Positions 11,001-22,735 of a stretch of DNA of 64,000 nucleotides are shown piece after piece. The stretch spans positions 1 through 64,000 of the forward strand of contig CACRSC010000054.1 of the NCBI GenBank assembly GCA_902651635.1, given 5' to 3'. Each line of letters begins with the position of its first letter. Positions within the stretch are counted from its first letter, which is position 1. The notes under the pieces are model-generated. The model ran no database searches, had not been told where the DNA came from, and was given only the letters and a program-made list of their open reading frames with translations. The stretch comes from Mastigamoeba balamuthi (Eukaryota; Evosea; Mastigamoebida; Mastigamoebidae). The translations under genes were made by a program, and so were the position numbers.

Positions 11001-14000
11001 CACGCGTTCTCGCTGGGCATGGTCGACTCTGTGCGCGTCCTGCGCGCCGCCGGCGCCCGCCTGAGCTTCGGCGCGGCTCCAGCGATCGTCCCGACCATCA
11101 TCACGGGCGCGGGCGGCGCGGGTACCGCTCCAGGGCACGCCGGACGCGCCGAGACGCTCCGCGTGCTGCTGCAGTGGCCCGACTTCAGCCCCGCGGAGAT
11201 ACGCGTCCTCGCCAACGAGTCTGCGCCGCTCGCCGCGGCCGCGCAGCTGCCTGACGCCGCCGAGAGCCTCGCCTGCTGCTCGGCCCTGCTCGATGCGGGC
11301 GCCACCCCGGCGGGCGTGCGCGCGGCCGACGACGCCCCGCTGCTGTACTGCGCGGTGCGCGACCGCCGCCACGACATCGCGCTGCGCTTCATCGCGGCGG
11401 GCGCGGACCCCAACGAGCCCTCGCCGGCCGGCGAGACCCCTCTGGCCCGCGCGTGCACCGCGGGCGGCCGCGAGGACGTCGTCGTGGCGCTGCTGAGGGC
11501 CGGGGCGCGCGGCGAGGCCGTGGCGGGGCTGCTGTGCGCGTGCTGCCGGCTGGGCATGTGGGAGGCCGCCTCGATGCTCGTGGACGCGCGGGCCGACGCG
11601 GACTACCAGGAGCCCGAGACGCAGCGCACGGCCCTGCACTGGGCCTGCGACCGCCAGGCGCCCGCGGCGCTGGTCCGCGGGCTGCTCGCACTGACGACCG
11701 CGGTGACCGCGGGCGACCGCGACGACCGCCCGGCGCTCTTCTACGCGTCGACGCTCGAGGCCTCTGCGCTGCTGCTGAGCAACGTGGGCTCCCTGGGGCC
11801 CTCGCAGATCGCCCAGGCCTGCACGGCTGGCGCGCTGTGCGCCAGCAGGCTGTACGCGTTCCTCTGCCTGGGGCCCAGCCCACAGGACCTCGCACAGCGC
11901 CTCGCGAGGCCCGTCGCCCAGTCGGCCGACCCGGCGTCGTTCTCGCTTCTCTGCTGCGCGTCGCGCGACCTCCGCGCGCACCGCTACGCCCTGAAGGCCA
12001 TCCGCATACGCGAGCAGTCGCAGTCGCCGTGGTGGTTCCCGCTCCACGTCGCCGCGTCGACGGGCAACACAGCGCTCGTCCAGTCCATCATCGCCCAGGT
12101 TGGCTTTGGCTCCGCCTCTTGGGCGCGTCTCACCGTTTCACCCTCTCTGCTGCGCAGGGCATTGTCCCGCTCGGCTCGCGAGATGCGCTGGGAAACACGG
12201 CGCTGCACTACTCGAGCGCGCAGGGGCACGTCGCTGTGTCATCGCTGCTGCTGACGGCGATACGCTCGCGGCCCGAGCTCGACGGCGTGGCGCAGCTGCG
12301 CGACAGCCGCGGGCGCACGGCGCTGCAGCTCGTGCTGGACCGCGGAAACGCGAGGGCCGTCGTGCAGATGGTCGACTGCGGGTGCGCCACGCAGCCCGAG
12401 CTGATGCGCGTCGGCTTTGCCGAGCGCGCGTGCTGCGACGCGGTATGCGAGGAGCTGCTCTCGCGCATACGCTCCGAGTGCCGCGCGGCCTCGTCCAAGT
12501 TCACAGACGCGTCGTTTCCGCCCGCGGACCAGTCGCTCTGGTCCGACGAGAAGGTACAGGAGACCTCGCAAAGAGTCTGCGAGTCGCCCCTCTTTGCTGG
12601 CACTCGCTCGCCCCCATTCTCCCTCACGCTCTTTGCACTGCTCGTTGCGATTGCACTCGGCGCCTTCCTCGCCTCCCCGGGACTGTGCACCGTGCCATTT
12701 GCCTCGTGCAGAGCTCAACTGACGCACGGGCTCTGCGGCACAGACTGCCAGCGGCATCGGGAGGCCGAGCGAGTGGAAGAGGATATCGGACTTTGACGGA
12801 CCCGTTCTCTTCCGCGAGGGCAGCCCGGCCCCGGGCGAGGCCGAGCAGGGCGAGATCGGCACGTGCTACCTGCTGACGGCCCTGGCGCTCGTGGCGACGC
12901 TCGACGGCGGCGCGTACCTGCGCGACAAGGTCTTCTACGCGCAGAAGTCCTCCGACGCGTCGATCGGCGTCTACGCGCTGCGCATGCACACGGTCCCCGA
13001 GGGCCGCGCGGCGTTCGTCATCGTCGACGACCACATCCCCTTCGGCGACGTCGCTCGGCGCGGCGACGCGCAGAGGTCGCTGCAGCCCGTCTTCGCGCAC
13101 ACGCGGCTGCGGGACCAGTGGTACGCGGCGGTGCTCGAGAAGGCCTACGCCAAGCTGCGCGGGTGCTACCAGAGCATCGACGGCGGCGACGAGGGCGAGG
13201 CGCTGCGCTGCCTGCTCGGCGGCACGCTCAGCCAGATCGGCACGACCTCGGCGGACCTCATCCGCGAGCGCTCCAAGGGCAACCTCTGGCACGTCCTGGC
13301 CGGCCTCCACAGCGACCCCACCAACGTGCGCCTCCCGCCCCCGAGCCCTGCCCCTTTCTCTGTTCCACCAGTGGCCGCGTTCCCGTCCGCTGGGGTGCGC
13401 AATTACTGCGGCGGAATGCAGAGCGAACTCGCAATTGATTTGTGCAACGCCCACTTGCAACTATGTCGTCATTGTGTTGTGTTTGCCAAGGCAAAGTGAA
13501 CTGTGGATGTAACGAATGCCGGGGAGGGGCCACGGGATGTCGGAATAAGAGGAAGTGAAGGCAGACAGTATTTTGCCTGCAGATCTCCAGCGCTTTTTTG
13601 TTGCCTTCTGGCCAAAGAACCCGCACTGAAAACCGCCGTGCAGCACCACCTGCTGACGACGAGGCTGTCGCCGGTGGGAGAGGTGAGCGCGAGGGGGCTG
13701 CTGCCGGGGCACTCGTACGGCATCCTGCGGTTCGTGACGTTGGCCAGGAAGCACCACCTCGTGCAGCTCTACAACCCCTACGAGGACGAGGAGTGGGAGG
13801 GCGACTGGGCCCACAACAGCCCCGCGTGGACCCCGCAGCTCCGGGAGCAGGTCCAGGCCCAGTGCTCCCACTCCTTCCGCCCCAAGTCCGGCCTCTTCTT
13901 CATGGACTTCGAGTCGGACTTCCTGCGCTACTTCACGGCCATCAGCGTGTGCACTGCGCCCCGCGACAACTCGGCGTGGAGGTCCCGGCGAGTGTACTCG

Positions 14001-15277
14001 GAGGAGCTGCCGCGGACGCCGGCGACGCTCATCGGCGTGAGTCTCAAGGCCGAGGCCATCGTGATATGCGAGGCCGTGCAGGCGCTGAGCGAGCAGGAGC
14101 GGCCCAACGAGCTGCAGGTCCTCGCGGGGTTCCTGGCCCCCGACGCCTTCGACCTCGTCTCTGGCCGCGCAGAGAAGACCTCGCGGGTGCGCCTGCAGGT
14201 CCACGAGCACAGCGCGCAGGACGCCATCCTGCGGCACATGGAGGTACTCGCTCGCACGCGCCCGTCGACGTCGCAGCGGTCGACCCTCGAGCTCTGCGTG
14301 CACGCGGACCGCCTCGGGCCCGCCAGGAAGGTCCTGTTCGTCGCGGTGCTGGCCAGGCCGACGGGGCCCAACGGCGCCAGGCGGTTCAGGCTCAGCATCA
14401 ACGCAGAGGTCCCCGGCGGCGGCGACGTGGCCACCGTGGTCGCCGGCCTTCTGCCGGTGGACTACCTGCCACGAGGCCCCACAGCCCCTCGCGAGGGCGA
14501 GGGCGAGGAGGCGCCCGGGACCCCCAAGACGGCGCCCGTCAAGCCCAAGGGTGAGCCCTCCCAGATGCGGACTCATGGTGGGAACTCACACCCCCCGCAG
14601 CGAGCCAGTTCGACTACCTGCGGCTCGAGGAGCAGCTGAGGACGACCGAGGAGGCGCTCAAGGTCAAGGAGGAGGAGATCCGCATGTTCACGGAGAAGAG
14701 CAACTCGGAGCAGGCGCTGCTCGTGCAGCTGCAGAAGGCGCTCGTCGAGGCCGAGGCGCAGAAGGCCAAGGACCGCGAGGAGCTCGCCAGGCTGCGCGAG
14801 TCGCTGCGCAAGAGCGAGGAGCGTCGCGGCGCCTCGTGGATCTCGGAGATCCCGAGCCCCAAGAGTCGATGGCTCGACAACCGGCCCTCGGAGCACCAGC
14901 TGATCGCCCCGAGCCACGCGGACCACAGCCACGCGGACCATTCGCGCGCCGCCACTGCCGACGGGCGGCAGCACACGGAACGCGCGGGGCATGAGACCAG
15001 CCGCGGGGCCGACAGGCTGTGCCTCACGGGGAGCTCGACGGCGCGAGGGAGCCTCAGCGCCAGGAGTTCGCGGAACCTCAAGTCGGCGTCGATCAAGTCG
15101 ACGGCGCTGAGCATGCCGCCGGCCAGGCCCAAGCTCGTGGGGGCGTGCGGGGGCATCCCCAAGTCGGCGTCCATGAGGCGCAAGGTCGAGGGCGTCCTGG
15201 CCGCAAGCGCGCAGCAGCAGCAGCAGCAGCGCCCCGACATGTTCCTGCTGCAGAGCGGCGGCCAGACGTGGACGTGA
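8085..15277 (+). CDS. CHY zinc finger - ankyrin - calpain protease - coiled coil fusion, 10 exons
   Basis: Exons: 8085-8348, 8440-9408, 9458-9674, 9739-10082, 10162-10506, 10569-12098, 12158-12553, 12744-13325, 13644-14550, 14601-15277; phases agree and give 2076 aa. Residues 49 to about 165 form a CHY-type zinc finger (CKHCPSRPFKECATCC, ACARCHDE, CMRCGE, YYCDQCKVWED, FHCPRC, LHCDNCKRC). A helical region follows, then ankyrin-like repeats (about 890-1300; DDAPLLYCAVRDRRHDIALR, GETPLARACTAGGREDVV, GNTALHYSSAQGHVAV). The calpain core starts with SKFTDASFPPADQSL and RPSEWKR. Catalytic Cys is C1396 in QGEIGTCYLL, His is H1572 in LLPGHSYGIL, Asn is N1593 in YNPYEDEEWEGDW. A domain-III-like region and a coiled coil (about 1860-1930) with a poly-Q tail follow. 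Calpains are Ca2+-regulated cysteine proteases; the intact triad suggests activity. Intron 3 uses a GC donor (9675). The 318-nt intron before exon 9 is the least certain junction. Confidence 0.85.
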
Positions 15278-15417
15278 TGCTGTACAGTGAGAGGGAACAC
15301 GAGTGCGCGCCGAGTGTACATAAGAGAACTCCTCCCCGCGAATAACAGGCGACAAGCGGACCGCTCCAAGGTGCGCACGGAAGGGTATTTGCTTTGGAGA
15401 CATTTGCATGCGGCTCC

Positions 15418-17717
15418 CTAGAGCTGCGTGCTGTTTGCGAAGCCGAGCAGCGAGACGGGGTCGTAGGGCTTTGTAGACCAGCCGATGAGCGGGCTCTGGA
15501 AGAACGCGACGAGGCCCGCGGAGGCGGGATAGAGCGTAAACACCAGGAGCGCGTCGAGCGTGGTAAACGTGTCCTTGAACGAGGCGACCAGCCCGACGAT
15601 GAGGATCACGATCAGCATGGGGATGACCTCGGACGAGAACACGTACGCGATGTCGCGCACCCACATCATGATGAGGAACACCCCCAGGTTCATCGTCGAG
15701 TTCATCGTCACCGCCCCGTACACGGCAGCCATCCTGCAACCGCAAACCCGAGGGAGCTCAGACACTCAGAGCGACCGCACGGATGGAACGCAGCAGCACG
15801 CACGCAAGGGAGACGTTCTTGGACGACTTCTTGGCGCAGAAGTAGACGCTTGCCACGAGCTCCGAGGCGTTGCTGGCGAAGGGGGTGACGAAGAACGAGA
15901 CGTAGAAGTTGGGGATGCGCAGGTTGTCCGAGAGGTCGTCGATGGCCGAGACCATCGGCTCGGAGAAGAACACGACGATGGCCGTGCCGAACGCCAGGAG
16001 CAGCACCGCCTTGGCCACGAGCCTCCCCTTGGACATCTTCTCGCCCTCGCCCTCGCCCTCTTCCTGCCCGTCCTCCTCCCTCCTGCGCTGCTCCTCCTCG
16101 AGCAGGCGCCTGGCGGTCACGACGGCCTTGGCGCGGTTCCTCCAGCTGCGGATGGCCGCCTGGATCTCGCGGTCGGCGCCCGTCGACGACCGCAGCAGGC
16201 GCGTCGACGACACCAGCAGCGGCTTGGACTCCTCGCCGCCGATCAGGTTCAGCGACTTGTCGCCCTCGCAGCCCGGCAGCACCGCGTACGAGTTGGACGG
16301 CGACTCGACCGCGGGCGCCGGCGACGACGCGCCGGCCTCCTGGCCGTTGGCGACGGGGGCCGACGCCGCCACCGTGCGCGAGCGGTCGCAGGGCACGTAC
16401 ACAGGGGCAGCAGCCCCGTGGTGGTGGTGCGGGTGCGCCGCGGCGATGACGGGGCTGCGCGAGGGGCTGCGGGCCTGCGGGGTGCTGGCCCTGCTGGCGT
16501 CGTAGCCCTCGTCCTGCTGGCGGATCGTCTCGACAAAGAGGCTCGCCATCTGCGGCGGTGCGAGCGGTCAGGGAGAGCAGAGAGCACGGAGGACGGGCCT
16601 TCTCGACGATGTACTTGCGGCGGGCGGCCTTCATGCGGCGCTCCTGCATCGTGGTGTCGAAGACCATGTAGACCGAGTAGGCGACGAAGAACACGCACGT
16701 CAGCACGAACCCCGCCATCACGTACTCGTCCTCGGCGTCCTCCCGCTGGCTGTCGGGCGTGTCCCTGATCATGTCCACAAACGCCGCGATCTGCAGGGGG
16801 CAGCGCAGGCAGCGTGAGCGCAGCGGACAGGGGAGAAAAGATCCCCCCATCTACAGAGAATCCGTCACAGATGACGTAGTCCGGGAAAAAGCGCTGAGAA
16901 GGAGGAAAACCGACCCAAACGGGTCGCACGGCGCCTGCCCCCGCACCTGAATGACAAAGTAGGACAGCGTCGTGATGCACATGATGATGGCGTTGACGCG
17001 GACGTCCTTCTCCGTCGTGATGCCCGTCCGGAGCAGACCTGCCCCGCCCAGACCCGTCAGAGACGGAGGCGAGACCCGAACAATTCCCCCACGCGGGAAT
17101 TCCATCCTCGTGTGGGGGTGTGGGGGGCGAGGGGCAGACAGAGGGGGAGCCGCACGCACTCCACTTGCGGGTGAGGCGCCTGTCGACCGACCTGCCGTCG
17201 ACAATGTCGCAGCGGCCCGCCAGCAGCCCCGCGACCCAGGCGACCGTCAGCAGCATGATCGTGCTCCCCGTCAGCGTCCCCACCCCTATCGTCTACCACC
17301 CCGCCGCCCAGAGAACCGTTGGCCACACGCCAGCCATGCTGTACAACAACAACAACAACAACAAACGACAACACAACAAACAGAACAGAACAGAACAGAG
17401 GCAAACGCAATAACAGAGATGCACGGAGGAGGGCTCACGATCTGCTCTCGGGCGGTCCTGTCGTCGCCGAAGCAGATGCTGACGAAGATGATGGTGGCGT
17501 CGGGGAGCGAGCCGAGGAGGGGGATGATGAAGCCGCCGATGAAGCCCGGGTGCAGCACCTCGAGCAGCAGCTCGCTGCCGTCGGCCATCGTCCGGGCCCC
17601 GTAGGCCAGCAGGAAGCCGTAGACGGCCACCAGGAACACGTTCCCCGTCCACGTCCCCGAGCACGGGAAGAACCCGCCCGTGCAGGCGGCTCCGATCTCC
17701 CCGCTGCTGCTGCTCAT
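15418..17717 (-). CDS. NCL-type Na+/Ca2+ (cation) exchanger, 6 exons
   Basis: Exons: 17717-17439, 17292-17160, 17038-16947, 16790-16599 (end uncertain), 16549-15804, 15733-15418; 585 aa. The N-terminal half has DGSELLLEVL, GGFIIPLLGSLPDATII and TIGVGTLTGSTIMLLTVAW, the first alpha-repeat of NCL/CAX-like exchangers. The C-terminal half has VVFFSEPMVSAIDDLSD, SFFVTPFASNASELVAS and YGAVTMNSTMNLGVFL, the second repeat. Between them lies a cytosolic loop of about 170 residues rich in Ser, His, Arg and Glu, where plant NCLs carry EF-hands; I see no clear EF-hand loop here. Predicted role: exchange of Ca2+ for Na+ or H+ across an internal or plasma membrane. Exon 4 ends either at an in-frame GT (16608) or a GC donor (16598); the latter keeps KYIVEK. 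It converges on the calpain fusion with 140 bases between stops. Confidence 0.85.
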
Positions 17718-18955
17718 TTAGTTGCGGGCGGTTCGGGTTGATAAAAAGTGGTTCAGAGATAGATATCCCGGGAGATGACGGCATGGATATTTTTCGCGTC
17801 CACAGTCCACAGCCCACACCAGCGACAGGCCACCCGTGCCCAACCACGGCGCCCGGCTGCCTTCCTGCGCAAACGACGATTTGCCACTAGTGGTAGCCTC
17901 TGCTGAGCTTTGTTCATTCTCGCAATTGTTTCCAGTTTGCGGTTTACACCCCAGATCTGGTCACGGGAACAACCAGTGCATCAGAACCGAGGGGCACTCG
18001 TTCCGTCTGACGACTATCTGCGTTGAAACACGGCCAGTTGCAGTGCTCACAACGGATTTGAGCTGCAGTACACCGAGCAACCAAGGGGAACGACTTACAG
18101 GTATTCCGCATCACGGTCCAACTCTGAATTTGAGAGCGGCAAGTCAATCACGAGGCGCACCTGTTGGCGTCGGGGAAGACCCTGAGCGGAGAACATCATG
18201 ACAACAGCGCGTCTTCTTCAGGGATGGGCCAGGCCGTGCGCGGGGCTCTGCTGGGCGCAGATTTGTCTCCCAAAAAGGGCTGAGGATGATTAGTTTCAAT
18301 GTGTATTGAAAAAGGAATTTGCTTGTCTTTTGAATTGGATTCAGCTCAGCCGTGCACCACTCCCGTGAGGGAACCTAGCACAGGGCATCACTGGAGTCCC
18401 ACTGGGGCTGGGGTTAAGCCGAGCACCACCTCCATCAAGTGCAGTGGAGACCCAGCACTAGGCATCAGCCAAGCCCGCACAGGACTGAAAATCCGGGTTC
18501 CCTATCGCTGCGCGTTTCGTTCGCCCTCCGAAATCGCACACTTATGGGTCCATTATCCCGCGGAAATTCAATCGATTCACATTAGCCGCGCCGCTTCTCT
18601 CTCCGCGTGGCCAAACCACCTCACCTTCTTTGTTCAACCTCGCTCCACGCCGCCGACGATATTTCCCCGCCCCGCCCCTGCCCCCTCCTCTCCCTCATTA
18701 TCCGATTAATTCGGCTACGCAATTACGGGGATGTAGGAAAGAAAATCGGTGTTCTGTTGTGTGCCTAACCATCGGGAAAATGTGTCCTCGAGGAGTGAGT
18801 GGTCACTGTGGCCTATCGGCTCTCCGTGCGGTTCCTGCGCAACACTCGTACTGCAACAGAGGGGCGCGAGTACAAGGGAGGGTCCTCACATACGGTGCCC
18901 CAAAACAAAACAAAAGAAAGCCGACGACAAGGCGAATGTGTGCAACGCCAGGCCA
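17718..18955. other. Intergenic region between NCL-type exchanger and CDK11
   Basis: A 1.24-kb gap that is upstream of the NCL-type exchanger and downstream of the CDK11 stop. The open frames in it (for example 18299-18709 and 18630-19208 on the plus strand) show no recognisable domain, and the latter runs antisense into the kinase. It is mixed in composition with an AT-richer stretch around 18280-18350. I see no tRNA, snoRNA or repeat I can support. Confidence 0.3.
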
Positions 18956-20490
18956 TCACTTGTTCAGCACTTTGTTCGCGAGGAAGAGCACTGACGGGGG
19001 CGGCGGCGGGTCGTCGTCCTCGGGCTCGTCGTCCATCATGTCGGGCGCCGCGTTGAGCGGGTCCGGCGACGGCGCCCTGTTCTTGCGGTCGTACTCGTGG
19101 CTCGAGGGCCACGTCGGCATCATCTCGATGTCGCGCGGCGGCGGGTCCTCCCTGAAGTACGCGTGCTGCAGCGCCTCGGCCGCGGTAATGCGCTGCCTGG
19201 GGTCGTAGCAGAGCATCCGCAGCAGGAGGTCGTACGCCGCCTTGGTGACGAACTTCTGCACTTTGGAGTACAGCGTCCCGTGCCTGCCAGGCCAGCCAGC
19301 CGGCGCAGCGTTAGTGCACCGCACAAGGGGGTGGGGAGCTGGGCGGCGCACTCGATAAAGTGCAGCTTCTCGACCTTGGACGCGTGCGGGAAGAGGGAGA
19401 GGCCAGGCCAGGTCTGCTCCGTGGGGGTACCCAGCACAGCGAAGATCTTCTTCACCTGGTCCATCTCGACTTGGCCCTGCGCAGAGGCGGGAGAGCGAGA
19501 GCGCAGTGCCCTCCCCGAGTCAGTTGATTCCAACGCGGGCCGCCAGAGCGAGAGGGGACCTGGAAGAGGGGCTCGCGCAGGAGGAACTCGGCAAAGATGC
19601 AGCCGACGCTCCACATGTCGATGGCGGGACCGTACGTGGTGCCGCCGAGGAGCAGCTCCGGCGCGCGGTACCAGAGCGTCACGACGCGCTGCGTCATGGG
19701 GACCGGGGGGTCCGAGAACTCCCTCGCGAGGCCAAAGTCCGCGACCTTGAGGTACCCGTTGTTGCTGTACAGCAGGTTCGACGTCTTGAGGTCCCTTTTG
19801 CGAGGTAGGGGGCGATTCCGTGAGCCCCAGGAGCCCCGAAATCAATTGACTCCCCCTCACCTGTGGATGATCCACTTGGAGTGCATGTGGGCCACTGCGC
19901 TGAGCAGCTGCTTCAGCAGGCACTTGACCTCGGACTGCAGGAACTGGTCGCGCATGACGTCCAGCAGCGACCTGACGTCGTGGTCCACGTACTCCATGGC
20001 CATGTACACACTGCGCCCCCAGCGTGGTCAGCCCCGACCCGACGGTTCTCACAGCGCGGGTTTATTTTAGAGTTGTGGTGACGTAACTGGTCCAGCGAGT
20101 TGCCGACGACCACCTCGCGCACGTCGACGATGTTGGGGTGCTTGTGCGCCAGCAGCACCTTGATCTCGCGCAGTGACGTCAGCGGGAATCCCTCGCGTTC
20201 CACCTCCATTTTGATCTTCTTCAGCGCGACGATCTCGCCCGTCTCCTTGTCCTGCGCCTTGACTGGGGGGCGACGGGGAGGAAGCGTCAGAGACACGTCA
20301 GGACACGTCAGGGGGCGCTCGGAAACGGACAGACGGCGCCGTATTGGCCCTCGGCGATCTTGTTGAGCTTCTTGTAGCTGTCGACGCTGCGGCAGCTGCG
20401 GATGGTGCGCCGCAGGCACGGGCGCTTCGCGGGACGCTCGGACGGCGCGTCGTCGTCGATGACGATCTCTTTGCCGCCGTCCGCGCTCAT
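18956..20490 (-). CDS. CDK11: CDK11 / PITSLRE-type cyclin-dependent kinase, 6 exons
   Basis: Exons: 20490-20331, 20262-20088, 20010-19861, 19794-19560, 19476-19352, 19283-18956; 390 aa. Kinase hallmarks in order: EGQYGAVFKA glycine loop, [12 protein letters not shown] (VAIK lysine), [10 protein letters not shown] (the PITSLRE helix that names this CDK group), AMEYVDHD hinge, IIHRDLKTSN catalytic loop, [22 protein letters not shown], then [12 protein letters not shown] and [10 protein letters not shown]. The N terminus has a basic patch ([10 protein letters not shown]) that could act in nuclear import; the C terminus is an acidic/proline tail. CDK11 phosphorylates transcription and splicing factors with L-type cyclins, so a nuclear role is expected. 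It is much shorter than animal CDK11, lacking the long charged N-terminal region, and resembles the p58 form. Confidence 0.88.
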
Positions 20491-22735
20491 TTGCCGGTGG
20501 GCCCGAAAGATCTGCAAGATTTGGTAATCTTCCTCTCTGAAAGATATCTTCTTTACAAGTGTCTGAGATCAGAGCAATACAGTTCTGCGCTCTGTGCTGC
20601 TTGACTGTGTCATGGCCCTTGGAGCGCGGTAAGTTATCGAGATGAAATCCTGCGGATTCTGCGATGCTGTTACGGACGGATCAATGACTGCACTTTAGCA
20701 GTGTCAGGGCTGGGTTTATCTGCCTTCCACGGGTTGATGAGTGGCAGAGGCAGTTGTGAACAGCATGTACTCCCTTGCTTCTCTTCTCCATGAGGAGGAA
20801 GTACAATGGCCCATATCTAACTTAATCCTCCCATAGGTGGTTGATCATGTAGTGTACCATCAGGTTCATGTTGAACTGCATCACAGCCCAGAAGCTGAGC
20901 AGGTCTTCACGTGCCACCATGCACTTGGTGCATCTGCTCTCTCTCGGCTCCCTTCATTCAATAAAAGACCAAAACCAATGCAGAGCCCTGAATGCAACCT
21001 TGATCTCCTCTGTCCAGGTAATGTCATGGAAGCCGCTGCCCAGCAGGGGTAGTAACATTGACAGAGACTCTGAGAACGTCTTCATCACTATGCCACGAGT
21101 CTCTCATCGACCCTTCCCTCAAAGAACCTCTTCCTCTGTGTGGGCGTGGGAGAGCACCTTTCAGAATCACTGTACATCCAAATTTGCTAATGCTTGGTGA
21201 AGATGATGAGGAACGTATCTGGCTTCCACTCTTCTAACCCACACTCACTCATGTATAGGCTAAATGCAGTGCGGACCAAGATCTGGCAGCTTGTTAGTGC
21301 CGCCAGGTGCTCTTCAACCTGCTTGATGAGGAAGTCAGTGGCACGAGTCAACTGGTGGTGTGGTATGTAGGCGATGACCAATGGCTGCATGTTCCAGAGG
21401 CGGGCATGTACTCACATGTCTGGTTTGCATGCTCACTCCCAGAAAACCTCCACTCTTCAACCACCTGTCTTATGCTCTGTTGCAAACGTGCAAATGACAC
21501 AAAGCCACTGTCCCAGGGAGCAGCAGACCACACTCATGACATTGTTTGTGACTGCACTAAGAGACAGTCAGTTGCTGATAACCAGCACAGTGGCAGCATA
21601 ATCCTGCCCATTTACTTTAATCATCAAATTAAAATAAACTGATAGTTTTTGCCCACACCATGATTGGCCCTCTTATGTCCCAGTGTGCACGATGTTGGAG
21701 GGAAGAGAGGGCATCAAAGGAAAGAAGGGCATGAGCTTATCATGAGGCGAAGTTCATGCAAGAATGCAGTTAGCCCGAGGTTTACTTTGATAGCCTGGAG
21801 AGTGTAAAACTGCTTCTTCCCTTCCAGTTGTGAAATGGCCAGCACCCAAACATGTGCAGGGCTGTGATGGTAAAGAACGTCTCGCAGCCTAATTCCAACA
21901 TACCAGTTGTTTCCCCATATCTTATGTGCATCCAGGGTGACCACATAAAGGAGGCGAATTACTCTTGGACTGATTCTCCACAGTCCCATTTTCCTGTACT
22001 GGGAGTTCATCCTGGAAAAATGGCTTGATGTTTACACAGGCTGCGGTGAGTCCTCCTGGTCCAGGGATGGCATGAACACCAGCTCATGAGGAGCAGACAT
22101 TCAACTCATCAAAAAGGCATGACTTGCTTATGCTGACACCATTGTCCTGCACATCTGAGAGAAACTTGGTATTTGAAACAGCAGCAGTGATTAGTTGAAG
22201 CACTAGCAGCTTCATCATCAGCCCAGAAGTATGAGAGCCATCGGTCTGAGCTTCCTTGTCTTGCTCTGGTTGTACATGGCGGCATTGCACAGCAGGCTCA
22301 GCTGAGGCAGGGGCATGACGGAAATGATTGTTCAATGTCTGGTTTATTTTATGTTCTGCCAGTTTTGCATTTCCTGGATTAATTTTTACCCTGTCTTTTG
22401 CAGTTAACAGGGATAAGGAAAGGGGAAGGGGGGGGGGGTGAACAAAAACTACATATGTGGACCACAGGAGAATGAATGGCACCCAAAAACCCCGAAACTG
22501 TGTATTCTTTTATTATTGCAATGGAAAACGGTTTTCTTTCCACAGCTTTTTCACTTTTCTATTCCTATTTTCACTGCTCTCAAAACCGCCAAAATGGTGA
22601 AGACAAATAATCAAGAAGCAACACATACATCAAATGCAAACCAGTGTTTGACTATGGAGCAAGCAACTGAGATGGAGAAGAATCTCTGAGAACATCCCAG
22701 AGGGGGAGCCAAGTGGGAAACAGCCAAGGGCTCAC
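20491..22735. other. AT-richer island with decayed coding-like segments
   Basis: About 2.2 kb of visibly lower GC than its flanks. Short open stretches on the minus strand (for example within 21187-21533, 21714-22010 and 22084-22482) have protein-like composition but are interrupted and do not join into a recognisable protein. I could not assign a family or find terminal repeats. It is best read as an old, broken insertion or decayed gene of unknown origin rather than functional host coding sequence. Confidence 0.35.
22428..22438. repeat. Poly-G run
   Basis: An 11-base homopolymer G run in the AT-richer island, preceded by a purine-rich stretch. A comparable run lies at 24310-24322. Confidence 0.9.

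Noticed and set aside
10515-12047. 510-residue minus-strand open frame
   Set aside because: Antisense shadow of the ankyrin-like exon 10569-12098; composition is Arg/Ala/Gly-rich with no domain.
18280-18500. snoRNA or snRNA candidate in the gap upstream of CDK11's stop
   Set aside because: C/D-like words occur singly and without the matching box or terminal stem.
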